A stretch of DNA of 64,000 bases, from assembly GCF_027105055.1 (NCBI RefSeq), contig NZ_CP114264.1, positions 1,364,001-1,428,000 of the forward strand. The letters are read 5' to 3'. This stretch comes from Acinetobacter sp. TR3 (GTDB lineage: Bacteria; Pseudomonadota; Gammaproteobacteria; Pseudomonadales; Moraxellaceae). Below the pieces are notes generated by a model. The model had not been told where the DNA came from. It worked only from the letters and a program-made list of their open reading frames with translations, and did not search any database. Below, piece by piece: positions 47,043-55,784 of the stretch. A program made the position numbers and the translations under genes. Position 1 is the first letter of the stretch, and the number at the start of each line of letters is the position of its first letter.

Positions 47043-47861
47043 TTATTGTCGTGCCAAGCGAATTGGCTCTGGCATCCATGACAAATCTGATACTCGACAT
47101 GGGTTAATATCCAAGCCCCCTCGACGAGTATAAGTTGCATAGACCATCAGTTTTTCTGGTTGAAGCAATTGCCAAATATCAGCAAATATTTGCTCGACAC
47201 ATTGCTCATGGAAACCATTGTGCTGACGGTACGAGATAATATAGGCTAATATGCTGCGATAACAAGGTTTTTTACCTTGAAAACGAATAAAAATCGTACC
47301 CCAATCTGGTTGTCCTGTGACTGGACAATTACTTCTTAAAAGATGAGAGTAAAGTTCAATTTCAACACTTTCTTCGGTCGTTGCAGGATCTAACTTTAAT
47401 AGAGTTGAATCTGGATGTTCAGATAGACGCTCAGGGATGAGATCATCAATACAAATCCCTTGCGGTTTAGAAATTTCTAAATCATCAACTTGGAATAATT
47501 GTAGTTCAACTTTTCCACCTGCCGCATTGGATAAGTCAAGTTCAACCGTTTCGATAAAAGCTTGTTGAGACTCAAACTGAGTAAAGTTCATGCTATTGAA
47601 ATAAAGTTTAAGTGACTTTGATTCAATTAGGTTGGGTGAGTTGGCGGGTAAAGTTAAACGACCAATTGCCACTTGTGGTAGCCCAAGACTATTTAACCAC
47701 GAAATTTCAAAAACATGCCACCAATCTTTACCTTGTGTAATTCCTTCAACATGCAAATACTGTTGACGAGATTCAGCACGGGAAATTGGAAATAAAACAT
47801 CGGGCTGATATTGAGTAGGGTATTGGGTATCTTTGCCCAATAAAGAATGTTCAACACTCAT
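47043..47861 (-). CDS. queF: NADPH-dependent preQ0 reductase QueF
   Basis: The 272-residue product is the long, two-domain QueF type (E. coli 282). The catalytic cysteine lies in RSNCPVTGQPDWGTIFIRF near 180, and FHEQCVEQIFADIW near 218 carries the substrate-binding glutamate. It reduces the nitrile of preQ0 to preQ1 in queuosine synthesis. Its ATG overlaps the stop codon of the ABC permease, so it is translated as part of that operon. The link between a drug-type exporter and queF is positional only. Confidence 0.95.
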   Translation of the reverse strand: MSVEHSLLGKDTQYPTQYQPDVLFPISRAESRQQYLHVEGITQGKDWWHVFEISWLNSLGLPQVAIGRLTLPANSPNLIESKSLKLYFNSMNFTQFESQQAFIETVELDLSNAAGGKVELQLFQVDDLEISKPQGICIDDLIPERLSEHPDSTLLKLDPATTEESVEIELYSHLLRSNCPVTGQPDWGTIFIRFQGKKPCYRSILAYIISYRQHNGFHEQCVEQIFADIWQLLQPEKLMVYATYTRRGGLDINPCRVSDLSWMPEPIRLARQ

Positions 47862-48631
47862 TCACGCATTCCTGAACCACGAGATAATAAATGATAAGCA
47901 ACTGTATAGAGAGCAACGCAGCATACGGTAACGATACTCAATGAGAAAGTTACATTGACATCACTGTGTCCTAAAATGCCAAAGCGGAAAGCATTGACCA
48001 TATATACAATTGGATTGACTAAAGATAAATTTTGCCAAAATGGGCTAAGTGCACTAATCGCATAAAAAACACCGCCTAAATAGGTGAGTGGCGTCAATAC
48101 AAAAGTTGGGATAATTGAAATATCATCAAATGACTTTGCATAGACCGCATTGATGAAACCACCAAGCGAAAATAATAATGAAGTAATAATGACTGTATAT
48201 ATAGTCACGAAGAAATTATAAATTTCTAAGTGAGTAAAGAATAAACTCATAATGGTTACAATGAGACCAACCAAGACGCCGCGACTAACGCCGCCAATCA
48301 CATAGCCCCAAAGAATTAGATGTAATGGTACGGGGCTCATAATGAGTTCTTCAATACTTTTCTGGAATTTAGCACTAAAGAAGCTTGAGGATACGTTGGC
48401 GTAGCTATTCGTGATCACCGCCATCATAATTAAGCCTGGCACAATAAATTGCATGTAGCTAAAGCCACCCATTTCACCGATACGAGAGCCAACTAAGTTG
48501 CCAAAAATCACAAAATATAGGCTCATTGTGATTGCCGGCGGTAACAAAGTTTGTGGCCAAATTCGCATAAAACGACGAATTTCTTTAACAACCAACGTCC
48601 AAAGTGCGGTTTTTAATTGACTGAAATTCAT
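47858..48631 (-). CDS. ABC-2-type transporter permease
   Basis: The 257-residue product has six hydrophobic segments and the ABC-2 layout (LWTLVVKEIRRFMRIWPQTL amphipathic start, FIVPGLIMMAVITNSYANV near 60, SIEELIMSPVPLHLILWGYV near 93, TYLGGVFYAISALSPFWQNL near 185). It pairs with the ATPase encoded just upstream; the two genes overlap by four bases (ATGA), as does its own end with queF. Such exporters (YadG/YadH-like) move drugs, lipids or polysaccharides. The substrate is unknown. Confidence 0.9.
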   Translation of the reverse strand: MNFSQLKTALWTLVVKEIRRFMRIWPQTLLPPAITMSLYFVIFGNLVGSRIGEMGGFSYMQFIVPGLIMMAVITNSYANVSSSFFSAKFQKSIEELIMSPVPLHLILWGYVIGGVSRGVLVGLIVTIMSLFFTHLEIYNFFVTIYTVIITSLLFSLGGFINAVYAKSFDDISIIPTFVLTPLTYLGGVFYAISALSPFWQNLSLVNPIVYMVNAFRFGILGHSDVNVTFSLSIVTVCCVALYTVAYHLLSRGSGMRE

Positions 48632-49563
48632 TGATTCGCTCCAGCAAGATTCTTCTCGACCATTTTCACGAACAATTCTTCCAAACGATTGGATTTATTA
48701 CGCATACTGCTGACTTGGATATTTTTCGATTGTAGCAATAAGAACAGGTCATTCATGCTATGCGCTTTGTCCATAGTGATTTCTAAAGTCACAGGATCAA
48801 TTAAATTAAACTTGAACCCAAGAATATCCAGTTGCAAATTTTCAATGGGTTCAGCGAGGTCACAGATGAATGATTCTTCATTCAGTTGATTAAGAAAGCC
48901 TTTCATGGTGGTATCTTCTTTAATCACACCACGATCAATAATCGCGATACGACGGCACAGCATTTCTGCTTCTTCTAAATAGTGAGTCGTTAGAATAATA
49001 GACGTACCGTTTTCATTCATTTCGGTGAGAAAATCCCACATTGAACGACGTAACTCAATGTCTACACCCGCAGTCGGCTCATCTAATATAAGCAACTTAG
49101 GTTCATGCATCATGGCACGTGCAATCATTAAACGACGCTTCATACCACCTGAAAGCATACGTGATTGAATATTACGTTTTTCCCATAAACCGAGTTTTTC
49201 TAAATAATATTCAGCACGTTGTTCAGCAAGTTTTTTGGGAATGCCGTAATAACCTGCTTGTGTCACTAAAATATCGAAAGTTTTTTCGAATTGACCGAAG
49301 TTAAACTCTTGAGGAACAACACCAAGACATTGTTTTGCGTGGGATGGATGGGTATCTAAGTTATGCCCAAAGATTTCCACTGTACCCGATGTTTTTTTGG
49401 TTAAGGAGCTAATGATACTGATCGTTGTCGATTTACCTGCACCATTAGGGCCTAATAATGCGTAAAATTCACCTTCAGGTACGGTTAAATCAATACCTTT
49501 TAACGCCTGAAAACCATTACGATAAGTTTTGGACAAATCGCTCAACACCAAAGCATCAGTCAT
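48628..49563 (-). CDS. ABC transporter ATP-binding protein
   Basis: The 311-residue product has Walker A GPNGAGKST near 38, signature LSGGMKRRLMIARA near 137, Walker B LLILDEPTAGVD near 157 and the switch histidine in LTTHYLEEAE near 192. The C-terminal 90 residues form the extra domain of DrrA/YadG-type ATPases. It is the first gene of a three- or four-gene operon with the permease and queF. A promoter should lie between 49564 and the IS3 relic. Confidence 0.93.
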   Translation of the reverse strand: MTDALVLSDLSKTYRNGFQALKGIDLTVPEGEFYALLGPNGAGKSTTISIISSLTKKTSGTVEIFGHNLDTHPSHAKQCLGVVPQEFNFGQFEKTFDILVTQAGYYGIPKKLAEQRAEYYLEKLGLWEKRNIQSRMLSGGMKRRLMIARAMMHEPKLLILDEPTAGVDIELRRSMWDFLTEMNENGTSIILTTHYLEEAEMLCRRIAIIDRGVIKEDTTMKGFLNQLNEESFICDLAEPIENLQLDILGFKFNLIDPVTLEITMDKAHSMNDLFLLLQSKNIQVSSMRNKSNRLEELFVKMVEKNLAGANQ

Positions 49564-49839
49564 GAACGTCTCACGTTGTTAAATAGAACGACTATTTTGA
49601 GTGATATAAAAAAATAAACCAAGTACAAAAATAGGTTTCTGGCGTTTTAGAAATGGAACGATTAATTCGATAATTTTGTAAAATGATCTACTTTCAAATT
49701 GTCAAATATTAAATTTTTTATTTAGTATCAAAATCTTAGAGTTTTAAGTATCGCATCAACTATAGGTAGGGTTATCAAAATAATCGTAAACTGATGCTAG
49801 ACAGAATTGTAGGCAGTTGATCCATCTAAAGTTCTAAAA
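49564..49839. other. gene-free stretch between the ABC operon and the IS3 relic
   Basis: This region is AT-rich and non-coding. It should contain the promoter of the ABC-queF operon. No operator or structured RNA is recognised. Confidence 0.35.
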
Positions 49840-50700
49840 TATTTTTGCTCAAAAGTTTCTGGACTTTACCAGCCATTTGCAGAGTGTCGCTTCGTTTGAT
49901 TGTAGTAAATCTCAATATACTCGAAAATTGCCGCATTAGTTTCTTACCGTATAGCAAAGCTGTTGTTATGAATAATATGTCCTTTTAATATGTGAAAAAA
50001 GCTTTCGGTTACAGCATTATCCTAACATCAGCAGTGTACTGCGCAATGCTGCGAGACATGCTTTTAATACACTCATTCGTCAATAGTATCACTCTAAAAT
50101 CACGACTAAAGTACTGCGATCCTTGTTTAGAATGCACCATAACACTCTTTGGGTAACCCTGACGAGCCAACGCATAATTCAACGTGCATCACACACCAAT
50201 TGACTGTCTATTCTATGGCTAATTTGCCATCCTACCGTACGCTCACTCATACTATAGCCCAGATCATAATATGTCATAAACGAATGACTGTGCACCTAAA
50301 CGAGCATGACGTTGCCAATACACCGTTTTGAGATCATAGTACTTCTGTTCGGTATGTACTTGTCGGCTGCACCAAGCATGGCAACCAGATGTGCTTACAC
50401 CAAGACTTTTACAAGCAACAATAATACATGTACCTTTCAAACTTAAGTCCGATATTAACGTGTACTTCTTTTGGCTTGTTCGGCTGTCAGAAAGTAGACG
50501 TGTGCCTTTTTTAGAATGTCATTGGCTTCTTTGAGTTGCCTGTTTTCCTTATCGAGTTCAACAATACGTTGTTGTTCTTGCGTAATTTGTCATTTGCTAA
50601 TACAACCCAGATTCGTTTCGCACATTCATTTGTCAAGCGTTCAATAACCCATACCTAACTTTCTGGCTATGGTCGCTAATGGTTTGTAGTTGGCCACATA
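49840..50700 (-). mobile_element. decayed IS3-family insertion sequence
   Basis: Minus-strand fragments in several frames spell an IS3 element. At about 50590-50475 is the OrfA end QEQQRIVELDKENRQLKEAN then DILKKAHVYFLTA. Around 50400-50230 lie the OrfB middle (VSTSGCHAWCSRQV, RHARLGAQSFVYD), and at 50010-49843 the OrfB end NAVTESFFHILKGHIIH, TNAAIFEYIEIYYNQTKRHS, SANGW, SPETFEQKYF. Stops and frame jumps interrupt it (TAA after SANGW, TAA after NSFAIR). Exact ends and inverted repeats could not be fixed by eye. Confidence 0.8.
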
Positions 50701-50794
50701 TCTCACCTATATTCTGTCATTTAAATTTAATGTACATCAAACTAAAAGTGACATTTGTATAGAAAAAATGATAATTCGTTAAGCTACTAAATCA

Positions 50795-51145
50795 TTACTT
50801 ATTGAGTTTAATTGAATAATTAGACTTTAAGGTCGAATTTTGCAATTTATCTTTCAATTGTGGCATAACTTGTTTAATTATATAGAAAGTACAAAGTGAA
50901 ATTAAAAGCATTAGTAAAACTTCAAACGATTCACTGAGTGTAAAAAGGAATAGATAGAATGAAAATATGCAGAGTAAGCAATATAATTTTTTTTGAAAAT
51001 ATAGTGTTGTAAAAATTCCATATAACATAGCGGAAAATATTAAATTAAAGCTTTTATTCATTCCTAATTTATCTAAAATAATAATTACGATAGAAATGCA
51101 TATAATTGAAGCAATGCAAACAAAAATATTTTTAATTAACATCAT
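50795..51145 (-). CDS. small membrane protein, unknown
   Basis: The 116-residue product is mostly hydrophobic, with three or four membrane helices (IFVCIASIICISIVIIIL, FNLIFSAMLYGIFTTLYF, LYCLLCIFSFYLFLFTL, VLLMLLISLCTFYII) and a short basic C-terminus. I recognise no family. GGAG eight bases before the ATG supports expression. It lies in the AT-rich islet beside the IS3 relic. Confidence 0.55.
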   Translation of the reverse strand: MMLIKNIFVCIASIICISIVIIILDKLGMNKSFNLIFSAMLYGIFTTLYFQKKLYCLLCIFSFYLFLFTLSESFEVLLMLLISLCTFYIIKQVMPQLKDKLQNSTLKSNYSIKLNK

Positions 51146-51676
51146 GTTATTTACTCCAATTTAATTTAAAAATCTTCTCCTTTGGTTTTATTTAAAGGAG
51201 AAGGTAAAAAGCACAATTGTTTTATTAGCCTTATATATTTTTCTTATTTTCTAAGAATTAAATTATAGGCTATACATTTTAAATACTCCTCCAGAAAGTA
51301 TTTTTAAATGTTTGTGCATGAGGAAGTATATATAATGAAAAAATCATGGAAATAATCTTTAGCTTACATCAGTATGAGAAATTTCTTACATTAGGTTGTT
51401 TTTTGATCTAATTGTTAATTAATTAAATTAACTTAATACAATTTAATCAATGGTTTAATTTTAATTGATTAAAAATTAACAAAAATAATTAAATAAATTT
51501 TACATAAGTAATTATAAAATAACATTTTTTTACATTATAGATTTAACTGGCATTCACAGTCGAATATCTGTATTGTGTGACAAATACAGCTTCTAAGTTG
51601 TTAGTTCATAAGGCTTATTGAAAAATACTAAAGAGTTGGCCTTGATCAATTAATATTAATTTTGGATGTATTCACG
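51146..51676. other. very AT-rich intergenic region upstream of the BLUF genes
   Basis: About 530 bases of very AT-rich sequence contain no coding frame. It must carry the promoters of the small membrane gene and of the BLUF pair. The only ordered element seen is the inverted repeat at 51568-51589. Confidence 0.45.
51568..51589. promoter_or_regulatory. inverted repeat, possible operator of the BLUF pair
   Basis: CTGTATT and AATACAG face each other across eight bases, about 90 bases before the first BLUF ATG. Its size fits a dimeric repressor or activator site. No factor is assigned. Confidence 0.35.
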
Positions 51677-52126
51677 ATGGAATTCGTCAGACTGCTGTAC
51701 GCAAGTAAAGTTGCTAATACATATCCTGAGCTAAAGCAAGATTTAATTGAAATCTTAAATTCAGCAGTAGATTTTAACTATCGTAATGAAATTACTGGTG
51801 TTCTTTACTATGGGCATGGATATTTTGTTCAATGTCTTGAGGGTAGGAGGAGCAAAGTAGATGATCTTTTGTATACTCGAATTTTGAAAGATCCAAGACA
51901 CAAAAATTGTGAAATTCTATTTTATGAGAAATGTGATGTAGGCCTTTTTAAAAATTGGAACATGAAATTCGCACCAATTAATAAAAGGCTAGGGGATTTC
52001 TTTCTAGAAAATCATAGAGATGACTTTAATCCATTTTTACTATCAACTGAAACAATTCCAACTTTTATTGATCTTTTAGCATCGGAATATGCTATAGAAC
52101 CATATTCATTCGAAATGAATGAATAA
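51677..52126 (+). CDS. BLUF-domain blue-light photoreceptor (first of two)
   Basis: The 149-residue product is a short, stand-alone BLUF protein. The flavin-site residues are all present with correct spacing: Tyr8 (RLLYAS), Asn34, Gln52 (YFVQCLEG), then Trp94 and Met96 (KNWNMKF). BLUF domains bind FAD and signal blue light, in Acinetobacter through BlsA-type proteins that control motility, biofilm and metabolism by contacting regulators. About 50 residues follow the BLUF core and form the output helices. Start at 51677 is preferred over a TTG five codons earlier. The second BLUF gene follows after 37 bases. Confidence 0.88.
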   Translation: MEFVRLLYASKVANTYPELKQDLIEILNSAVDFNYRNEITGVLYYGHGYFVQCLEGRRSKVDDLLYTRILKDPRHKNCEILFYEKCDVGLFKNWNMKFAPINKRLGDFFLENHRDDFNPFLLSTETIPTFIDLLASEYAIEPYSFEMNE

Positions 52127-52163
52127 TCCAAATTTTTACATAGCATTGTTATAGAGTAAAATA

Positions 52164-52631
52164 ATGAATATACGATTATGCTATGCCAGTTCACGTCATG
52201 AGCTAATAGATGATTTGATTGAAGACTTAAGTGATATCCTCACAGTTGCAAGAGACTTTAATTCTAAAAATGATATTTTCGGGGTTTTATATTATGCAAA
52301 TAATGCTTTTTTCCAATGTTTAGAGGGGGAAAAGGTAATTGTTCATGAGCTCTTTGATCGTATTAAAGCCGATTGTAGACACAATTCAATATTAGAATTC
52401 AATGTTGTAGAAATTGATAAATTCAGTTTTAAAAATTGGTCTATGAAGTATGTGCAAAAAAGCTCAAATGTCGATATTTTCTTTAATCAAATAGGATTTG
52501 GTCAGTTCATTCCAGCAGCTATAAATGAAGAGAATTTAAATCAATTTATAGACGTACTGTTAACTGAAAATCAGACAGAAGTAAAAAGAAAAATTGGTTT
52601 AAACAAACGTGGAACTCGTCCATACTTGTAA
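52164..52631 (+). CDS. BLUF-domain blue-light photoreceptor (second of two)
   Basis: The 155-residue product is a second short BLUF protein. It has Tyr7 (RLCYAS), Asn33, Gln51 (AFFQCLEGE), Trp92 and Met94 (KNWSMKY), so it should be photochemically competent. The ITG motif of the family reads IFG here. The C-terminal tail is basic (KRKIGLNKRGTRP), unlike the first copy, which suggests a different partner. It is co-directional with the first BLUF gene at 37 bases and ends in a terminator, so the two form an operon. Confidence 0.88.
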   Translation: MNIRLCYASSRHELIDDLIEDLSDILTVARDFNSKNDIFGVLYYANNAFFQCLEGEKVIVHELFDRIKADCRHNSILEFNVVEIDKFSFKNWSMKYVQKSSNVDIFFNQIGFGQFIPAAINEENLNQFIDVLLTENQTEVKRKIGLNKRGTRPYL

Positions 52632-52634
52632 GAC

Positions 52635-52670
52635 TAAAAAAGACGAGCTCTATTAGCCCGTCTTTTTTAA
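52635..52670 (+). terminator. bidirectional terminator after the BLUF pair
   Basis: AAAAAAGACGAG and CCCGTCTTTTTT pair (with a small internal mismatch) between the BLUF and the convergent flavin-binding-type gene. Confidence 0.75.
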
Positions 52671-52673
52671 TTC

Positions 52674-53162
52674 TTAAAGTGCAATACTCTTACTTGTTCC
52701 TAAATCTTCGGTTTCACCTGTTACTGCTGCCTTAGTAAGCTTATAGAGTGTGAATAGTGTGCCTGAACCTTTCCAATATTGAGCACCATTGCATACAACT
52801 CTAATGAGTTGAATGTCTGAATCGGATTTACCGTGTTGGAAGAAAGCCTCATAGGCAGGGGACCAGATTTCATCAAGTATGACTTCATCAATCACATTTT
52901 CTGCAACACCATTAATAGAGACATAATCATTATTTGAGGTATTACTATAACCCAAATTCACCTGAGGATTGATTGATATACTTTTTACTAATTCAGATTT
53001 TTTTGAACCTAAGAACCATACAATTCCATTGAATGTATTATTCTGAGTGGTCATAGGAGCAGAATGCAAATGACCTTCTTCAGTGACAAACGTTAACATT
53101 GCGAATCTAAAATGCTTAAGTAATTCGGTCAATTCTTCATAATTGCCATTAATATTTTCCAT
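52674..53162 (-). CDS. pyridoxamine 5'-phosphate oxidase-like (general stress protein 26-like)
   Basis: The 162-residue product has the split-barrel flavin/F420-binding pattern of general stress protein 26 proteins (RFAMLTFVTEEGHLHSAPM, IVWFLGSKKSELVKSI, VNLGYSNTSNNDYVSINGVA, and IWSPAYEAFFQHGKSDSDIQ). It probably binds FMN or another flavin, but the reaction is unknown. I chose the ATG at 53162; the open frame can be extended to a TTG at 53177. It converges on the BLUF operon. Confidence 0.8.
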   Translation of the reverse strand: MENINGNYEELTELLKHFRFAMLTFVTEEGHLHSAPMTTQNNTFNGIVWFLGSKKSELVKSISINPQVNLGYSNTSNNDYVSINGVAENVIDEVILDEIWSPAYEAFFQHGKSDSDIQLIRVVCNGAQYWKGSGTLFTLYKLTKAAVTGETEDLGTSKSIAL

Positions 53163-53289
53163 ATTTATAATACTCAATTAGTAATTTGAATTAATACTAT
53201 CTATTAAAAGAATATTAATAGAGGTTTATATTTGTATTCACAATGTTTAATAAAAATAAAAGATGAACGTTAGTGTAATTTTATGGTAT

Positions 53290-53550
53290 TCAAGAGTATC
53301 TAACCTGACTATTTTTATTAATTTGTATGACTTTAAAGTAAGTATTTTTATAATGTATTACTTTGTTTAAATAAGCATTATCTAACTCCTCCCATATCTC
53401 AAAATTAAAGAACATAGATGATTCGTCATAAATCCACAACCAATTTGAAACATGCATTTTTTTAGCTGAGTCAAAGATTGTATCTTTAACTTTGATAAGC
53501 TTATGTAAATTCAATTTTTCGTCCTGAAGGACAATTTCGTCAATTTTCAA
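53290..53550 (-). CDS. small hypothetical protein
   Basis: I do not recognise this 86-residue product. It is rich in Lys, Ile, Asn and aromatic residues (NWLWIYDESSMFFNFEIWEE) without a signal peptide. Base composition matches the AT-rich islet. No good ribosome site is visible, so it may not be a real gene. Confidence 0.35.
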   Translation of the reverse strand: MKIDEIVLQDEKLNLHKLIKVKDTIFDSAKKMHVSNWLWIYDESSMFFNFEIWEELDNAYLNKVIHYKNTYFKVIQINKNSQVRYS

Positions 53551-53905
53551 AAAAACACCATTAAGAAATTGAGTAGGTAAATCTACGCCTATTTTATTAG
53601 ATTAGATACGGTTTAAAATTAAAAAAATGTAAAGCTATAAAATTTTTAATTTTTATCAATTGGTTAGACTTTTTATAAATATTGAGTAACATTTCAATTA
53701 CCTTAAATTTTTTTATACTCATTTCATTTTGTTTTTTAAAAGAGATCTTACGCTTGATTTAGGAGTGTATACAATAATTTATATTTGGATTGCAATTACC
53801 ATTTTGGTTTTTCAACCTTCCAAGTATTTTTTACTAATTCCGTCAAATTCCTGTCAGATAGACAAGCTTATTAAAATTATTTTAAATTTAACAATATATT
53901 ATAAG
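53551..53905. other. gene-free AT-rich stretch next to tRNA-Arg
   Basis: No gene is supported here. The frame at 53729-53977 on the plus strand is the antisense of the tRNA. Confidence 0.4.
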
Positions 53906-53981
53906 TGGTGCGCTCAGCGGGACTCGAACCCACGCCACAGGCTTCGGAGACCTGTACTCTATCCAGTTGAGCTATGAGCGC
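53906..53981 (-). tRNA. tRNA-Arg (anticodon CCG)
   Basis: The minus strand folds as a cloverleaf. GCGCTCA pairs with TGAGCGC, the anticodon arm is CAGGT-CTCCGAA-GCCTG with anticodon CCG, and the T arm contains GGTTCGAGTCC. Discriminator A and an encoded CCA end the gene. It reads the arginine codon CGG. Confidence 0.96.
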
Positions 53982-54103
53982 ATGCGTGCCACATCATAGG
54001 CAAAAAAATCATGTAGGTAAATATATACTGTGAAACAAAGATGTTTCTTGTTTATTAAAAGAACAATTTTGATTTAGATTCGGGTATGTTTTAAGCAAAT
54101 ATA

Positions 54104-54685
54104 TTATAAATGTTGTACAGAGTAATTAATTAATTTCAGTGTCTGATTGAGTTGTGCACGAGGAATACGTGATTCTTGTAAGAATGTAATCCATTGCATT
54201 TGGCACGCTTTTAATTGCTGCAAGTTTTTGATCATCTGTATCTTTTGTATCAAAGGTCGAGCCATCAAACCACAATAAGTTGTTAGCGTTTGAATCATAA
54301 CTTGTTGAATCTCGACAAAAGGAAGTTTTTCTAGAGCAATAACTTCAGGTTCAATACTTGGAGATGGCGTAGGAGCAACTTCAATAGGAGTTTCTGGAAC
54401 TGGAGAGACTTCAATGGGCTGTGATACATTGCTTTCAGGAGGTTGAATGACCTCTTGTACTTCTTCGATTTCTATCGGTTCTAATGGTTGATGAGCTAAT
54501 AAACCCATATCAATCAGTTGTTGCACTAATTCAGTCGGTGCAATCCTTTCTCTGTAACCATGATCAAGCTCTTGAAAATCTTCATGATCAATCAAAAGCA
54601 ATAAACGACGCTGCCGTGCAGTTAAAGCACTATCACGTTGTTGCAGGGCATTTTGCCCGAGTTCCGTTTTGAAAAAATTAGACAT
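54104..54685 (-). CDS. unknown protein with Pro-rich linker
   Basis: I do not recognise this 193-residue protein. Residues 1-65 form a helical domain (FFKTELGQNALQQRDSALTA, RQRRLLLLIDHEDFQELDHG). Residues 66-125 are a Pro/Glu/Val linker (SPVPETPIEVAPTPSPSIEP), and residues 125-193 form a second helical domain. The layout suggests a cytoplasmic adaptor rather than an enzyme. It is a single gene preceded by an AT-rich region and co-directional with the exonuclease upstream. Confidence 0.7.
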   Translation of the reverse strand: MSNFFKTELGQNALQQRDSALTARQRRLLLLIDHEDFQELDHGYRERIAPTELVQQLIDMGLLAHQPLEPIEIEEVQEVIQPPESNVSQPIEVSPVPETPIEVAPTPSPSIEPEVIALEKLPFVEIQQVMIQTLTTYCGLMARPLIQKIQMIKNLQQLKACQMQWITFLQESRIPRAQLNQTLKLINYSVQHL

Positions 54686-54825
54686 TTCTTAATCCCCACA
54701 AGCACAAGATCTAGCATGAGGATTAAGATAAGGTTAAAAAATGACAATAATGTTAACAATTTATTAAATATCATTGTCTTGATTGGAATGACTGGAAAAT
54801 AATTTAAAAAATTTTCTAAGAGGGC

Positions 54826-55518
54826 TTATCTAACTAATTTTGTTTCCAATGCCTTACGTAAATAGAGATCAAGATCGTCTTGGCGTAAAAGCCATTGAAT
54901 ATAATCTGCTGGAAGATCTTGAATCGCAGTACCTTTGTGTTTACCAAAAGTAATACTCTTCGGAATACGAGCTTCTTCTGAAGCTTTATAAAGCTGTTCA
55001 ATATTTTCAATGTTTAATTGATGAATGATATGCATCAAAATATTAGCCGTTAAAATAATGTCAGCATCAGCTCTATGAGCACCTTTGAGCATTTCTCTAG
55101 CTTTATCACTCCCTTTGGAGATGAGATAAATTAAGGCTGAAATATTATGTGCTTCCGCATTTTCCCAAACACGACGCGCAAGTGCTAAGGTGCAAATTGG
55201 TTTAATTTTTGATGTATCTACGCCGCACTTTGCAATAGCTGTAATATCGTAATCAACGTTATGACCGATAATATATTGGGTATGTTCAGGCAGTTGAAAC
55301 TCACTGTAAAAAGGTTGATCGGCTAGATCTGATTCTAATATGTGATGCACCGCCATCGCGGCATAAGAGATAGGTTGACCAACTTGATACAGCTGATCAA
55401 AAATCTTTTTCTTATCTAAGCTTAGCTTTCCATGCTCAATTTCAATTGGCGCGTAAGCAATTTCTATAGGCAAACCATTTAATGTATGTGTTTCCGTATC
55501 TAAAATAATGGCTTGCAT
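54826..55518 (-). CDS. DEDD-type 3'-5' exonuclease (ExoX-like)
   Basis: The 230-residue product has the DnaQ-type motifs: ExoI IILDTETHTLNG near 5, ExoII IIGHNVDYDITA near 86 and ExoIII HRADADIILTANI near 145. The HxAxxD form of ExoIII identifies the DEDDh class. A C-terminal 50-residue segment (ITFGKHKGTAIQDLPADYIQ) is the DUF3820-like module fused to ExoX-type nucleases. It should degrade single-stranded or mismatched DNA ends in repair. The gene is alone, divergent from the lipase gene. Confidence 0.88.
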   Translation of the reverse strand: MQAIILDTETHTLNGLPIEIAYAPIEIEHGKLSLDKKKIFDQLYQVGQPISYAAMAVHHILESDLADQPFYSEFQLPEHTQYIIGHNVDYDITAIAKCGVDTSKIKPICTLALARRVWENAEAHNISALIYLISKGSDKAREMLKGAHRADADIILTANILMHIIHQLNIENIEQLYKASEEARIPKSITFGKHKGTAIQDLPADYIQWLLRQDDLDLYLRKALETKLVR

Positions 55519-55784
55519 AAAGTTGAACCTAATTGGGTAGGATAGTCTCTCAGACTTTTTATCTTACAAGAAATTTATGATGAGCTGTGCTTAATCATGC
55601 TTAAATTGATTGGATTTTAAATAAATTAGTAGTGTATTGCGCAAATAAAAAGCAAATATAAAAGGATATAAAAAAAATACTTGAAACAATTTTGTAATAG
55701 GCGTAATTCTTATGGGTGTAGTTGCCTTAGAAAAATAACATCTAAGGATAAAACCAAAAAAGAAGATAGTTAAGGAAAAACTAA

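Noticed and set aside
53729..53977. 82-codon plus-strand frame ending in SNPRHRLRRPVLYPVEL
   Set aside because: Its end is the antisense of tRNA-Arg(CCG), a well-known false gene pattern, and the rest is AT-rich sequence without a ribosome site.
53906..53981. tRNA-Arg as a proven integration site
   Set aside because: I searched by eye for a copy of the tRNA 3' end at the far side of the AT-rich islet and found none, and there is no integrase gene.
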